Source of the DNA: Citrobacter freundii
GTDB taxonomy: Bacteria; Pseudomonadota; Gammaproteobacteria; Enterobacterales; Enterobacteriaceae
Reading direction: 5' to 3'
DNA length: 64,000 nt
Assembly (NCBI RefSeq): GCF_011077955.1
Contig: NZ_JAALBX010000001.1
Coordinates: 62,001-126,000, forward strand
The notes beneath the pieces were generated by a model. That model searched no databases, was not told the origin of the DNA, and saw only the letters and a program-made list of their open reading frames with translations. Below are positions 1-9,134 of this stretch, piece after piece; the first letter of the stretch is position 1, and each line of letters begins with the position of its first letter. The position numbers and the translations under genes were made by a program.

Positions 1-780
1 CTTATCATCCGGGCGCCAGGAGAATGACGGCGCGATGGTATAACGTTGCTCTTCTGCGCCTTTCTGCTGGGCATTGGCCGAGCGCGCGAGACCGGTTAAG
101 CGATACGAATACACACCGTTGTCATCCAGCGCATCGCTGAAATCAAAGCCCGTTTGATACAGGCTGTCGGTGCCCATTTTGAACTGAACTTCATGCAGCG
201 GTTCGGTGGTCGGACGCTTGCTGACCATGTTGAGCAAGCCACCCGGGTTGCTCTTTCCGTACAGCACGGAAACCGGGCCGCGCAGCACTTCGGCGCGCTC
301 CAGCATATACGGGTCGATAACCGCGTCATTGTAGAAGTTGCCCTGCATCTTCAGGCCATCCAGATAGTTATTCTGGCTTTGTCCGTCGGAGGCGAAACCG
401 CGAATAATCAAATAGTCATAGGTATTGGAGGCGCCACGCGTCCCCACGGCAACGCCGGGCGTGTAGCTCAACGCCTCTTTCACCGATTTTGGCTGATGCA
501 GCGCCATCTCTTCGGCAGTGACCACTGAAATGGACTGCGGCGCTTTTTGGATCGGCGTATCTGTTTTGGTAGCTGTGGCGGATTGTCTGGCCGCAATGGT
601 GGCAGCCGGCCCCCAGGCGCTCTCTTGCGGAGCGGCTGCGGTAACGGTGATGGTGTCTTCTTTTTGGGTGGTATCAGCCGCAAAAACCGGAGCAGAAATG
701 CTTCCGACTGCTGTGGCTATCATCACTGCGAGCTTACGCAGTGAGGTGTTGACTGGCTGAGCAGTATCAGGACGCGCCAT
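1..780 (-). CDS. fhuA: FhuA ferrichrome-iron outer membrane receptor, N-terminal part (cut by window edge)
   Basis: TonB-dependent outer-membrane receptor importing ferrichrome; the family also serves as receptor for phages such as T1 and T5, colicin M and albomycin. The 260 codons visible, read leftward from an ATG at 780, begin with a signal peptide ending near residue 32 (...PVFAA), then a TonB box region (EDTITVTA) and the plug domain with motifs such as GFAAEGQSQNNYLN-like segments, GPVSVLYGKSSPGG and LLNMVSKRPT, and stop in the first barrel strands (WRPDDK). The K-12 protein is about 747 residues, so roughly the last two thirds lie outside the window. The gene is followed upstream by mrcB, as in K-12, and preceded by a Fur-type site, implying iron repression. 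Confidence 0.97.
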   Translation of the reverse strand, partial: MARPDTAQPVNTSLRKLAVMIATAVGSISAPVFAADTTQKEDTITVTAAAPQESAWGPAATIAARQSATATKTDTPIQKAPQSISVVTAEEMALHQPKSVKEALSYTPGVAVGTRGASNTYDYLIIRGFASDGQSQNNYLDGLKMQGNFYNDAVIDPYMLERAEVLRGPVSVLYGKSNPGGLLNMVSKRPTTEPLHEVQFKMGTDSLYQTGFDFSDALDDNGVYSYRLTGLARSANAQQKGAEEQRYTIAPSFSWRPDDK

Positions 781-807
781 GGTATTTTCTCTTCGTGAAT
801 ATGACGA

Positions 808-836
808 ATGATAACGTAAACGATAATTATTATTAT
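808..836 (-). promoter_or_regulatory. Fur-box-like site upstream of fhuA
   Basis: The stretch is built of adjacent hexamers resembling the Fur unit GATAAT: GATAAC, GTAAAC, GATAAT, TATTAT, TATTAT. It lies about 30-60 bp upstream of the fhuA start codon, where a Fur repressor site is expected. Assignment is by similarity to the known consensus; binding is inferred. Confidence 0.7.
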
Positions 837-1040
837 GACGGCAGGATAATATGCGAAACGGTGTTTGCTTAGCAAGCAGCACGCCGCCCTGAGTTCATTA
901 AGGGAACAAGAAATAAGCACCCTGCTAAAGTAGGGTTATTGAAGGGTTTTATTAGAGTTGTTGGGATGTAAAAAATTGGCGTAGATCGGCGCGTTTGCGG
1001 AGCGGTTTACGTCAATACTCTGATAATCGGCACCAAAAGT

Positions 1041-1062
1041 AAGGGCGGGAAATCCCGCCCTT
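1041..1062 (-). terminator. Hairpin downstream of mrcB
   Basis: Perfect 10-bp stem AAGGGCGGGA / TCCCGCCCTT with a 2-nt apparent loop, 40 bp beyond the mrcB stop. Read leftward it is followed by TACTTTTGG, a short imperfect U-tract. Confidence 0.6.
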
Positions 1063-1102
1063 AGGTTTTGAACACGATAACGGCTTTTGCCGTGAGAAAA
1101 GC

Positions 1103-3631
1103 TTAGTTGCTGCCGAACATGTCCTTAATCCAGCCTGCGACGCCATCGCTTTTCTGCTCCTGCGCCGGGGCTTGTTGCTGAGGCTGCTGCTGCGGTTGCA
1201 GCTGCGTCGGCGTTGACTGGTCAAACGGGTTGCCCGACGGCTCCACCGGCCGGCTCTGCTGGCACAGCGAATCCGGGCTGGTGGTCCACACCGGCAGCGT
1301 ACGCACGCCACCGCCGCCGCACAGGAAATAGCCCTGTTCATCCACGCTCATATCGACAATGTCTTCCGGCGCCGTCAGATCCAGCGCGATAGGCGACTGG
1401 TTGCTCAGATAACGCTGGTAAATCGACATCGCGCCGCTTGCGCCATACAGCTTGGTCGGCTGGTTGTTGTCGCGGCCAACCCAGGTGATAACCACTTCAC
1501 GGCCATCAATACCGGCAAACCAGGTATCTACCTGATTGTTGGTAGTACCGGTTTTACCGGCGAGATGCAGCCCCGGGAATTTCGCGCCCAACTGGCGACC
1601 GGTTCCGCGCTGCACCACCTGCTGCATGGTCCAGAGGGTCATGTAGGCCGCCTGCGCCGGTACGGCACGCTCGGACTGCGGGAAGCTCTGGAACAGCACG
1701 GTGCCATCTTCGGCAATCACTGAACGCACCGCCGAGAGCGTCGCGCGGTTACCCCCGCTGGCGATGGTCTGGAACGCCTGCGCGACTTCAATTGGCGTCA
1801 GGTTCAGCGCCCCCAACAGCATTGACGGCACCGGGTGAAGCTGATCTTTCGGCACACCCAGTTTCAACCAGGTGTCGGTAACGGCAGGCAAGCCAATCGC
1901 CATCCCCAGGTTTACCGTCGGCACGTTCATGGAGCGGGTCAGCGCATCCACCAGCATCACCTGCCCGCTATAGCGATGATCATCGTTCTGCGGGGACCAC
2001 ACCTGGCCATTCGGCTGACGCAGTGAAATCGGCGCATCGGCAATCCAGGTGTTGAGACGATACTGATTCGGCTGGCTAAGCGCCGTCAGATAGGTTGCCG
2101 GTTTAGCAAGCGAACCGATAGAACGCCGGGCCTGCATCGCGCGGTTATAGCCCGCAAACTGCGGCGTAGCGCCACCAACCATGGCCCGTACTTCGCCGCT
2201 GAAGCGGTCAACGACCACCATCGCGGTTTCCAGATCGCTCAGCTTACGCTGTTTGATTAACGCCGGAATGCCTTCGGTCGCCGCTTTTTCTGCGGCATCC
2301 TGCGCCACCGAGTCAAAGGTGGTAAAGATCTTCACGCCGGCGAGATCTTTCACTTTATCGCCCAGTTTGGCTTGCAGTTCCTGGCGCACCATCTGCATAA
2401 ACGCAGGCTGCGGAGAGATAACCCCGCCGCGCGGCTGTACGCCCAGCGGACGCGCGCTCAGCATGTCATACAATTCCTGGTCGATAACCTTCTGTTCCTG
2501 CAACAATCGCAGCACCAGGTTACGACGCTCCAGCGCCATTTTCGGGTTACGCCATGGGTTATAAATCGACGCGCCTTTGACCATACCCACCAGCAACGCC
2601 TGCTGGTCGAGACTCAGCTCATCCACCGGACGGCCAAAGTAATACAGGCTCGCCAGCGGGAAGCCGCGGATTTCGTTATCGCCGCTCTGACCGAGGTACA
2701 CCTCGTTCAGATACAGCTCCAGAATGCGGTCTTTGCTGTAGCGCGCGTCCATGATAAGCGCCATGTACGCTTCATTCGCTTTACGCCACAGCGTACGCTC
2801 GCTCGACAGGAACAGGTTTTTCGCAAGTTGCTGTGTGAGCGTACTCGCCCCCTGAACGGCACGTCCGGCAGTCAGGTTGGCCAGTACCGCACGGCCAATG
2901 GAGTAGAGGCTGATACCGTCATGCTCGTAAAAGTGGCGGTCTTCGGTCGCAATCAGCGTGTCCACCAGCAGATCCGGATAGCCGCTGCGCGGCACAAACA
3001 GACGCTGCTCGCCGTTCGGCGATGACAGCATGGTGATAAGACGTGGGTCGAGGCGGAAGAAGCCGAACTCACGTTTGCTGTCCATGTTCTCAATCGACTC
3101 AAGACGATTATTACTGAACGACAGACGCGCGCGCACCTGCCCTTCTTTACTGTCCGGGAAATCGAACGGGCGGCGGATCATTTCAATGCTGTTAGCCTGA
3201 ACGGTAAACTCGCCCGGACGCGTCATGCGCGTGACCTGGCGGTACTGGGTCGCTTCCAGCAGTTGCACCATTTCTTGCTTGCTAACCGGCATGTCCGGCT
3301 CAAGGTTCACCATCCGGCCATAGACGGCGGCGGGAAGTTGCCAGACTTTACCATCAATACGGGTGCGGATTTTCTGATCGAGATAGACGCCGTAAATCAC
3401 CAGCAACACGATCACAACCAGCATTAATTTCAGTAACAGCCAGAGCCAACGGCGCTTACGCTGCGGTTTTTTCCCTTTGCCTTTCCGTGGGGGCATCGGT
3501 TCCTCATTGTCGTCATCATCGTATTCGTCGTCGTACTCGTCATCTCTGAGACGACGACGGGTTACTTTTTGTTTCACCGGACGAGCAGGTCTCCCTTTAC
3601 GCCCGATGGGTTCGCGGTCATTCCCCGCCAT
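1103..3631 (-). CDS. mrcB: Penicillin-binding protein 1B, bifunctional transglycosylase/transpeptidase
   Basis: Class A PBP that polymerises lipid II into glycan strands and cross-links peptides during cell-wall growth; anchored in the inner membrane. The 842-residue product (844 in K-12) has a charged Asp/Tyr-rich cytoplasmic tail, one membrane helix at about 62-83, the UB2H domain (about 110-200), a GT51 domain with the catalytic Glu near 230 in [12 protein letters not shown] and the [13 protein letters not shown] motif, then a transpeptidase with SLAK (near 507), SMN and KTGTTNN. A Gln/Pro-rich C-terminal tail ends in DMFGSN as in K-12. The start [10 protein letters not shown] matches K-12. 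An internal ATG at codon 46 has its own ribosome-binding site (separate entry). Confidence 0.98.
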   Translation of the reverse strand: MAGNDREPIGRKGRPARPVKQKVTRRRLRDDEYDDEYDDDDNEEPMPPRKGKGKKPQRKRRWLWLLLKLMLVVIVLLVIYGVYLDQKIRTRIDGKVWQLPAAVYGRMVNLEPDMPVSKQEMVQLLEATQYRQVTRMTRPGEFTVQANSIEMIRRPFDFPDSKEGQVRARLSFSNNRLESIENMDSKREFGFFRLDPRLITMLSSPNGEQRLFVPRSGYPDLLVDTLIATEDRHFYEHDGISLYSIGRAVLANLTAGRAVQGASTLTQQLAKNLFLSSERTLWRKANEAYMALIMDARYSKDRILELYLNEVYLGQSGDNEIRGFPLASLYYFGRPVDELSLDQQALLVGMVKGASIYNPWRNPKMALERRNLVLRLLQEQKVIDQELYDMLSARPLGVQPRGGVISPQPAFMQMVRQELQAKLGDKVKDLAGVKIFTTFDSVAQDAAEKAATEGIPALIKQRKLSDLETAMVVVDRFSGEVRAMVGGATPQFAGYNRAMQARRSIGSLAKPATYLTALSQPNQYRLNTWIADAPISLRQPNGQVWSPQNDDHRYSGQVMLVDALTRSMNVPTVNLGMAIGLPAVTDTWLKLGVPKDQLHPVPSMLLGALNLTPIEVAQAFQTIASGGNRATLSAVRSVIAEDGTVLFQSFPQSERAVPAQAAYMTLWTMQQVVQRGTGRQLGAKFPGLHLAGKTGTTNNQVDTWFAGIDGREVVITWVGRDNNQPTKLYGASGAMSIYQRYLSNQSPIALDLTAPEDIVDMSVDEQGYFLCGGGGVRTLPVWTTSPDSLCQQSRPVEPSGNPFDQSTPTQLQPQQQPQQQAPAQEQKSDGVAGWIKDMFGSN
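3494..3505 (-). promoter_or_regulatory. Internal translation start of mrcB (short PBP1b form)
   Basis: An in-frame ATG (3496-3494) at codon 46 is preceded by GAGGA with a 4-nt gap. K-12 PBP1b exists as a long form and a shorter form starting at Met46, and the methionine sits at exactly the same codon here. Use of the start is inferred from this conservation. Confidence 0.7.
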
Positions 3632-3737
3632 GCTCTCTCTCCACTACGTTCAGGCGCGAGGGCCTGATTCTTGGTTCTTTCACGTTATCGTGAAAGAAGA
3701 AATCTCTCAAAAGTACCGCCATCAGACGCATGCAGAT

Positions 3738-6170
3738 TTATGGCTGATATTTTTTAGTGCGGCGTGTCGGCAACGCACTGGCAGGATCGTCCGGCCAGAC
3801 GTGCTTTGGATAGCGCCCTTTCATCTCTTTTTGTACCTCCCGGTACGATCCCTTCCAGAATGCGCTCAAATCACGGGTGATCTGCAGGGGGCGCTGGGCG
3901 GGTGACAGCAGTTCCAGCGTCAAAGGGACACGCCCTTCGGCAATCACCGGCGTCGTCGCCTCGCCAAACATCTCCTGCATCCGCACCGCCAGCACCGGCG
4001 GTTGTTCCTCATGATAGCGCAGGGCTATCCGGCTTCCGGTCGGCACAGTGTAATGCGCGGGGAGCGCACTATCCAGACGTTGACGCTGTGACCAGTCCAG
4101 CAAATTACCTAGCGCCGCCGCTAAATCGACATTCTGCAAGGCGCGCAGCGAATGCACGCCGTTAAGTTGCGGCAACAACCAGCGCTCAAGTGTAGCCAAA
4201 AGCGCAGGATCTGAAACATCCGGCCAGGGATACTCTGGCAGCCACTGCGCGGCGCACTGTAAGCGTAGCCGCAATTGCTGCGCCTCCGGGGTCCAGTGCA
4301 ATACGGAAAGCCCTTTTTCGCGAATGCCGTTAAGCATCGCCTGATGCAGTTCGTCTTGCGAAGGCCGCGCCAGCAGTTGATGCTTCACCACAAGCTGGCC
4401 GATTTGCTGGCGGCGAAACGCTTTCAGTGTTCCTTGCGTGTCGTCCCACTCGACGCTGTCCTGCTGGTGGAGTAACTGCGGGCAGGTTGCGATTAACGCC
4501 TCGATATCCAGCGCCAACGCCTGCAATATACGCGCATCGGGTGACTGGCTTCCTTGCAACAGAAGCGGCGCGATAAGCCATTCATGGCGACTTAACGCAT
4601 CGTCTGGATCAAGGCGCGCGCCCATGCCGTTGGCCAGTTGGTAGCGCCCGTCCAGACCGCGACGCCTGGCGATGCGATCGGCAAAAGCTACAGCCAGTAA
4701 CCTCGGCGCAAGCGCAATGTCTCGCGAGCCTCCACGGCTATCAAGCCGTTTCAACAACTGCTGGCTGCGGTTTTGCCAGTTAGGCTGATTGCGTGAAAAA
4801 GGGTAGGCCAAATCGCTGTTGGCGGCACGAGGGGGTTCTTCAAGCAGCGCGGCAAGCCATGCAGCTGTCGCTTTTTCATCCACAGTGTGCGCTGCAACCA
4901 GCATTGCCGCAAGACGCGGATCGTTGCCAAGCCCTGCCATCTGTTGGCCTCGCGGCGTTAACCGCCCTTCTTCTATTGCGCCCAATTGTTCCAGCAACGC
5001 GCGGGCGGCGGCGAGATTACTTTGCGGCGGCGTATCAAGCCAGGTTAATTGCATGACGTCCCGACATCCCCACTGCAACAGCTCAAGTAATAGCCCGCTG
5101 AGATCGCTTTGCAGAATTTCTGGCTCCGCCTGCGCGGCGGCGCGTTCGCCTTGTTCTTTGGCCGTAAGATGCAGACAAATGCCCGGCTCAAGCCGCCCGG
5201 CGCGACCGGCGCGCTGGATCATTGACGCCTGGCTAATGCGTTGGGTGATTAATCGCGTCAATCCGCTACGTGCGTCAAAACGCGCCACGCGCTCAAGGGT
5301 GCTGTCCACCACCAGACGAATGCCTTCAATGGTTAAACTGGTTTCGGCGATATTGGTCGCGAGCACCACTTTCCGAAATCCGGCAGGCGCAGGGAGAATG
5401 GCTTTGCGCTGATCGCTTAACGACAATGCCCCATACAGCGGGCAGAGCAACACATCGTCGGCGACTCGCCCGGCAAGCTGTTCCTGGACGCGCTGGATTT
5501 CCGCCACGCCTGGCAAAAAGAGCAGCAATGAACCGGACTCCTCACGCAGCAATTGCGCCGTGGCGACGGCTATCGCTTCTTCGCTGCGCAGTTGAGCGGC
5601 AAGCGGCTGCCAGCGTCGCTCGACCGGGAATGCACGCCCTGCCGATGTGATAACGGGCGCATGCGGCAACAACACTTCAAGACGCGCGTTGTCGAGCGTT
5701 GCGGACATAATCAGTAATTTAAGATCGTCACGCAGCCCCTGCTGCACATCTAACAACAGCGCCAGCGCCAGGTCGGCCTGCAGGCTGCGCTCGTGGAATT
5801 CATCCAGGATCACAAGGCTAATACCGGTGAGCTCCGGATCCTGTTGGATAAGGCGAGTCAGTATCCCTTCCGTCACCACTTCAAGGCGCGTGTTGGGGCC
5901 GATACAAGTTTCACCGCGCATTCGGTAGCCTACGGTCTCTCCCGGCGCTTCGCCCATAAGTTCAGCGAGGCGCTGAGCGACGTTGCGCGCCGCCAGACGA
6001 CGCGGCTCCAGCAGCAGGATTTTCCCGCTTAGCCCGGCTGATTTTAACAGTTCCAGCGGCAACCAGGTCGATTTGCCAGCGCCGGTAGGCGCGCAGAGCA
6101 AAACCTGCGAGGCGGATCGCAGGGCATCCAACAGACGCGGTAAAACGGCGGCGACGGGCAGTAACGACAC
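3738..6170 (-). CDS. hrpB: ATP-dependent helicase HrpB (DEAH family)
   Basis: DExH-box helicase of the DEAH/HrpA-HrpB group; its substrate in enterobacteria is not firmly established, with RNA processing suggested. Walker A APTGAGKST lies near residue 28-35, the DEFH box in LDEFHER, SATLDN as motif III, and QRAGRAGR as motif VI; the HrpB-specific C-terminal domain ends RRTKKYQP. I start it at GTG 6170 (VSLLPVAAVLP, matching the K-12 N-terminus SSLPVAAVLP) because GGGAG precedes it by 7-8 nt; this gives 810 residues against about 809 in K-12. A longer in-frame ATG at 6230 would overlap the promoter space of the divergent thpR. It lies upstream of mrcB on the same strand with a 106-bp gap. Confidence 0.95.
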   Translation of the reverse strand: MSLLPVAAVLPRLLDALRSASQVLLCAPTGAGKSTWLPLELLKSAGLSGKILLLEPRRLAARNVAQRLAELMGEAPGETVGYRMRGETCIGPNTRLEVVTEGILTRLIQQDPELTGISLVILDEFHERSLQADLALALLLDVQQGLRDDLKLLIMSATLDNARLEVLLPHAPVITSAGRAFPVERRWQPLAAQLRSEEAIAVATAQLLREESGSLLLFLPGVAEIQRVQEQLAGRVADDVLLCPLYGALSLSDQRKAILPAPAGFRKVVLATNIAETSLTIEGIRLVVDSTLERVARFDARSGLTRLITQRISQASMIQRAGRAGRLEPGICLHLTAKEQGERAAAQAEPEILQSDLSGLLLELLQWGCRDVMQLTWLDTPPQSNLAAARALLEQLGAIEEGRLTPRGQQMAGLGNDPRLAAMLVAAHTVDEKATAAWLAALLEEPPRAANSDLAYPFSRNQPNWQNRSQQLLKRLDSRGGSRDIALAPRLLAVAFADRIARRRGLDGRYQLANGMGARLDPDDALSRHEWLIAPLLLQGSQSPDARILQALALDIEALIATCPQLLHQQDSVEWDDTQGTLKAFRRQQIGQLVVKHQLLARPSQDELHQAMLNGIREKGLSVLHWTPEAQQLRLRLQCAAQWLPEYPWPDVSDPALLATLERWLLPQLNGVHSLRALQNVDLAAALGNLLDWSQRQRLDSALPAHYTVPTGSRIALRYHEEQPPVLAVRMQEMFGEATTPVIAEGRVPLTLELLSPAQRPLQITRDLSAFWKGSYREVQKEMKGRYPKHVWPDDPASALPTRRTKKYQP

Positions 6171-6257
6171 AAATGGCTCCCAGGGGATAACATCAAAAGG
6201 GTTAACATTAAAACGGGCGCATTGTAGCATCCCATCAAACCTTTACCGAGAATTGCC

Positions 6258-6785
6258 ATGTCTGAGCCAAAACGGCTATTTTTCGCCCTCGAAATTCCAC
6301 CGGCCATCCAGCAGCAGGTGATGCAATGGCGCGCCGCGCAGTTTGACCCGCAGGCGGGACGGCCCGTCGCGGCGGCGAATTTGCATCTGACGCTGGCATT
6401 TTTAGGCGAGATAAGCGAACAAAAGCAGCAGACATTAATGACGCTTGCCGGACGTATTCAACAGCCTGCGTTTACGCTTACGCTTGACGACGCGGGGCAC
6501 TGGCCGCGTTCACAGGTAGTCTGGCTGGGTTGCCGCAAGCCGCCGCGCGGTCTGCTGCAACTGGCGAATCTTTTGCGTGCTCAGGCCGCTCGCAGCGGCT
6601 GTTATCAAAGCCCGCAACCGTTTCACCCGCATGTGACGCTACTGCGTAATGCCGCAAATACGGTGTCCATCCCGGCACCTGGCTTCCACTGGGCCTTTCC
6701 GGTGACGGAATTTGTGCTTTACGCGTCGCAGTTCAGCCAGGGACGCACCCATTACCAGCCGCTGGCGCGCTGGTCGCTTGTATAA
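6258..6785 (+). CDS. thpR: RNA 2',3'-cyclic phosphodiesterase ThpR (LigT)
   Basis: 2H-phosphoesterase that opens 2',3'-cyclic phosphate ends of RNA and in vitro joins tRNA halves through a 2'-5' bond. The 175 residues contain the two diagnostic HxTx motifs, HLTL near residue 43 and HVTL near residue 125, which form the active site. The N-terminus MSEPKRLFFALEIP corresponds to K-12 MSEPQRLFFA. It is divergent from hrpB and is followed after 15 bp by sfsA, preceded by AAAGGATG, so the two probably share a transcript. Confidence 0.96.
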   Translation: MSEPKRLFFALEIPPAIQQQVMQWRAAQFDPQAGRPVAAANLHLTLAFLGEISEQKQQTLMTLAGRIQQPAFTLTLDDAGHWPRSQVVWLGCRKPPRGLLQLANLLRAQAARSGCYQSPQPFHPHVTLLRNAANTVSIPAPGFHWAFPVTEFVLYASQFSQGRTHYQPLARWSLV

Positions 6786-6800
6786 AAGAAAGGATGAAGA

Positions 6801-7505
6801 ATGGAGTTCTCTCCCCCGCTGCAATCCGCTACGTTGATTAAGCGCTATAAACGCTTTCTGGCCGATGTGGTGACGCCTGAAGGCGCATTGCTCACGCTGC
6901 ATTGCCCGAATACCGGCGCTATGACCGGCTGCGCCACGCCAGGCGATACCGTCTGGTATTCCACTTCATCGAGTTTGACGCGTAAGTACCCACATACCTG
7001 GGAGTTAACCCAAACACAAGCGGGAGACATCATCTGCGTTAATACACTTCGTGCCAATCAGCTCGTAAAAGAGGCTTTTCAGGAAAAACGCCTGGCGGAA
7101 TTTTCCGATTATTCGACGGTCTTAAGCGAAGTTAACTACGGTAGTGAACGCAGTCGTATCGACTTCATGTTACAGGCAGGTTGCAAAGTTAACTGCTATA
7201 TTGAAGTGAAATCAGTAACGCTATCGGATAGTTCACAAGGTTACTTTCCCGACGCCGTCACGGTGCGGGGCCAGAAGCATCTTCGTGAACTTATGAGTGT
7301 GGTGGAAAACGGCGAACGCGCCGTTCTGTTATTCGCTGTTTTGCATTCGGCGATTGAACAGGTATCTCCGGCGAGCCACATTGATGCCAGATACGCGCTA
7401 CTGCTAAAAGAGGCACAGCAAAAAGGAGTGGAAATCGTTGCCTGGAAGGCGACGTTAACCGCCGAAAAAATGCAATTAGCGGTACCCGTGCCGGTGCGCT
7501 TGTAA
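6801..7505 (+). CDS. sfsA: SfsA, DNA-binding/nuclease-fold protein of sugar fermentation stimulation
   Basis: SfsA family protein of 234 residues; in E. coli its overproduction increased maltose gene expression and it has been described as a DNA-binding protein, while its fold resembles restriction-type nucleases. Recognisable segments are [18 protein letters not shown], the central SRIDFML and IEVKSVTL, and [16 protein letters not shown]. Asp and Glu-x-Lys residues in these segments match a PD-(D/E)XK arrangement. The true biochemical role is unsettled. It sits between thpR and dksA, the usual enterobacterial context. Confidence 0.95.
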   Translation: MEFSPPLQSATLIKRYKRFLADVVTPEGALLTLHCPNTGAMTGCATPGDTVWYSTSSSLTRKYPHTWELTQTQAGDIICVNTLRANQLVKEAFQEKRLAEFSDYSTVLSEVNYGSERSRIDFMLQAGCKVNCYIEVKSVTLSDSSQGYFPDAVTVRGQKHLRELMSVVENGERAVLLFAVLHSAIEQVSPASHIDARYALLLKEAQQKGVEIVAWKATLTAEKMQLAVPVPVRL

Positions 7506-7683
7506 TGCCGGTTAATTGTTTGAGTCATTATTGTTTCAGGCGCATGCGCAAATACGCTTTTCCTCACAGGGTTGTCAAGTGTAACGTTTATACAATTGCT
7601 ATCCCGAAAAGCTTCTGCTATTTATAGCGGCCTGATTTTTCCCCCGACAAGGGGATCGATAGTGCGTGTTAAGGAGAAGCAAC

Positions 7684-8139
7684 ATGCAAGAAGGGCAAAA
7701 ACGTAAAACATCGTCCCTGAGTATTCTCGCCATCGCTGGGGTGGAGCCGTATCAAGAGAAGCCGGGCGAAGAGTATATGAATGAAGCCCAGCTGGCACAC
7801 TTCAAGCGCATTCTTGAAGCCTGGCGTAATCAACTTAGGGATGAAGTCGATCGCACCGTTACGCATATGCAGGATGAAGCCGCTAACTTCCCGGATCCGG
7901 TGGATCGCGCCGCCCAGGAAGAAGAGTTCAGCCTCGAACTGCGTAACCGCGACCGTGAGCGTAAACTCATCAAGAAAATCGAGAAGACTCTCAAAAAAGT
8001 AGAAGACGAAGATTTCGGCTTCTGCGAATCCTGCGGAGTGGAAATTGGTATTCGTCGTCTTGAAGCACGTCCGACCGCGGACCTGTGCATCGATTGCAAG
8101 ACGCTCGCCGAAATCCGCGAAAAACAGATGGCTGGCTAA
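7684..8139 (+). CDS. dksA: RNA polymerase-binding transcription factor DksA
   Basis: Binds the RNA polymerase secondary channel and, with ppGpp, adjusts rRNA, amino-acid biosynthesis and stress promoters. The 151-residue protein is almost identical to K-12: coiled coil from about 35 to 108 with [11 protein letters not shown] near its tip (the acidic tip Asp residues), and a four-Cys zinc finger [10 protein letters not shown]...CIDC near 114-138. The ATG at 7684 ([10 protein letters not shown]) matches the K-12 start and is preceded by AAGGAG; an in-frame ATG-less extension upstream (7666) is not supported. A strong hairpin terminator follows directly. Confidence 0.98.
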   Translation: MQEGQKRKTSSLSILAIAGVEPYQEKPGEEYMNEAQLAHFKRILEAWRNQLRDEVDRTVTHMQDEAANFPDPVDRAAQEEEFSLELRNRDRERKLIKKIEKTLKKVEDEDFGFCESCGVEIGIRRLEARPTADLCIDCKTLAEIREKQMAG

Positions 8140-8164
8140 GCCCGGCTCACAACAATTAATAACA

Positions 8165-8194
8165 AAGGCGGGGTTTCTCCCGCCTTGTTTTTTA
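8165..8194 (+). terminator. Intrinsic terminator after dksA
   Basis: Stem AAGGCGGG / CCCGCCTT (8165-8172 and 8179-8186) followed by a T-rich run. It ends only about 6 nt before the gluQ start codon, so gluQ depends on read-through or on a promoter in or before the hairpin. Confidence 0.85.
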
Positions 8195-8199
8195 GCGCT

Positions 8200-9081
8200 A
8201 TGTCCACTTCTTATATCGGGCGTTTTGCCCCCTCACCTTCTGGTGAACTTCATTTCGGCTCGCTGATTGCGGCGCTGGGCAGCTATTTACAGGCCCGAGC
8301 TCAGCAGGGAATTTGGCGTGTCCGTATTGAAGATATCGATCCGCCGCGCGAAGTGCCCGGCGCCGCCGATACTATTTTACGCCAGCTCGACCACTACGGA
8401 CTGCACTGGGACGGCGAAGTGCTTTACCAGTCCGCCCGTCATGAAGCCTATCGCGAAGCCCTTGCCTGGCTGCATACGCATCACCGCAGCTATTACTGCA
8501 CCTGTACGCGCAGCCGCATCCAGCAACTTGGCGGCATTTACGACGGCCACTGTCGCGATTTACATCATGGGCCAGAGAATGCCGCCGTGCGTTTACGCCA
8601 GACCGCACCGGTAATGACCTTTCACGACAGCCTGCGCGGCGAGATTACCGCCGATCCGGCGCTGGCGTGTGAAGATTTTATTATTCACCGCCGTGATGGG
8701 CTTTTTGCTTATAATCTCGCGGTGGTGGTGGACGATCATTTCCAGGGCATTACTGAAATTGTGCGCGGCGCGGATTTAATTGAACCCACCGTGCGACAAG
8801 TATCGCTTTATCATCAGTTCGGCTGGACGCCGCCTGCGTGGTTTCATTTGCCGCTGGTTATCAATGCCGATGGCAATAAACTCTCAAAACAGAACCACGC
8901 CCCGGCGCTGCCGCACGGCGATCCTAACCCCGTGCTGGTTGCCGCGTTACGCTTTTTAAACCAGCCTATAACGGAACACTGGCGGGATTTATCCACCGAA
9001 GCGTTGCTCCGGGAAGCGGTGATTAACTGGTCTCCTCAACGGATACCTGTTAATCCAGCATTCTCAAATGCGTTGCGCTGA
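8200..9081 (+). CDS. gluQ: Glutamyl-Q tRNA(Asp) synthetase
   Basis: Truncated class I aminoacyl-tRNA synthetase paralogue that attaches glutamate to queuosine in the anticodon of tRNA(Asp). It has the catalytic half of GluRS with the HIGH-type motif ([10 protein letters not shown] near 12-21), a four-ligand zinc site including CTCTR and YDGHC, and a KMSKS-type KLSKQNHAP motif, but no anticodon-binding domain; 293 residues versus roughly 300 in K-12. The ATG at 8200 gives [19 protein letters not shown] at 8185 would lie inside the dksA terminator stem. No clear ribosome-binding site is visible, so the start is the least certain part. Confidence 0.93.
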   Translation: MSTSYIGRFAPSPSGELHFGSLIAALGSYLQARAQQGIWRVRIEDIDPPREVPGAADTILRQLDHYGLHWDGEVLYQSARHEAYREALAWLHTHHRSYYCTCTRSRIQQLGGIYDGHCRDLHHGPENAAVRLRQTAPVMTFHDSLRGEITADPALACEDFIIHRRDGLFAYNLAVVVDDHFQGITEIVRGADLIEPTVRQVSLYHQFGWTPPAWFHLPLVINADGNKLSKQNHAPALPHGDPNPVLVAALRFLNQPITEHWRDLSTEALLREAVINWSPQRIPVNPAFSNALR

Positions 9082-9134
9082 GCTATGATTAGCCGCTATT
9101 TTTTGTCCAGAGTCTGACACTACCGAGGTGCACC

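Larger units (their letters stand above)
781..1102. other. Intergenic region between fhuA and mrcB
   Basis: This 322-bp gap holds the fhuA promoter with a Fur-like AT-rich site near 808-836 and the hairpin that ends mrcB transcription at 1041-1062. I see no convincing gene in it; the short leftward reading frame crossing 723-920 has no family resemblance and overlaps the fhuA promoter. Confidence 0.7.

Noticed and set aside
154-744. Rightward open frames within the first 750 bp
   Set aside because: They are opposite fhuA, whose leftward frame shows a signal peptide, TonB box and plug domain throughout.
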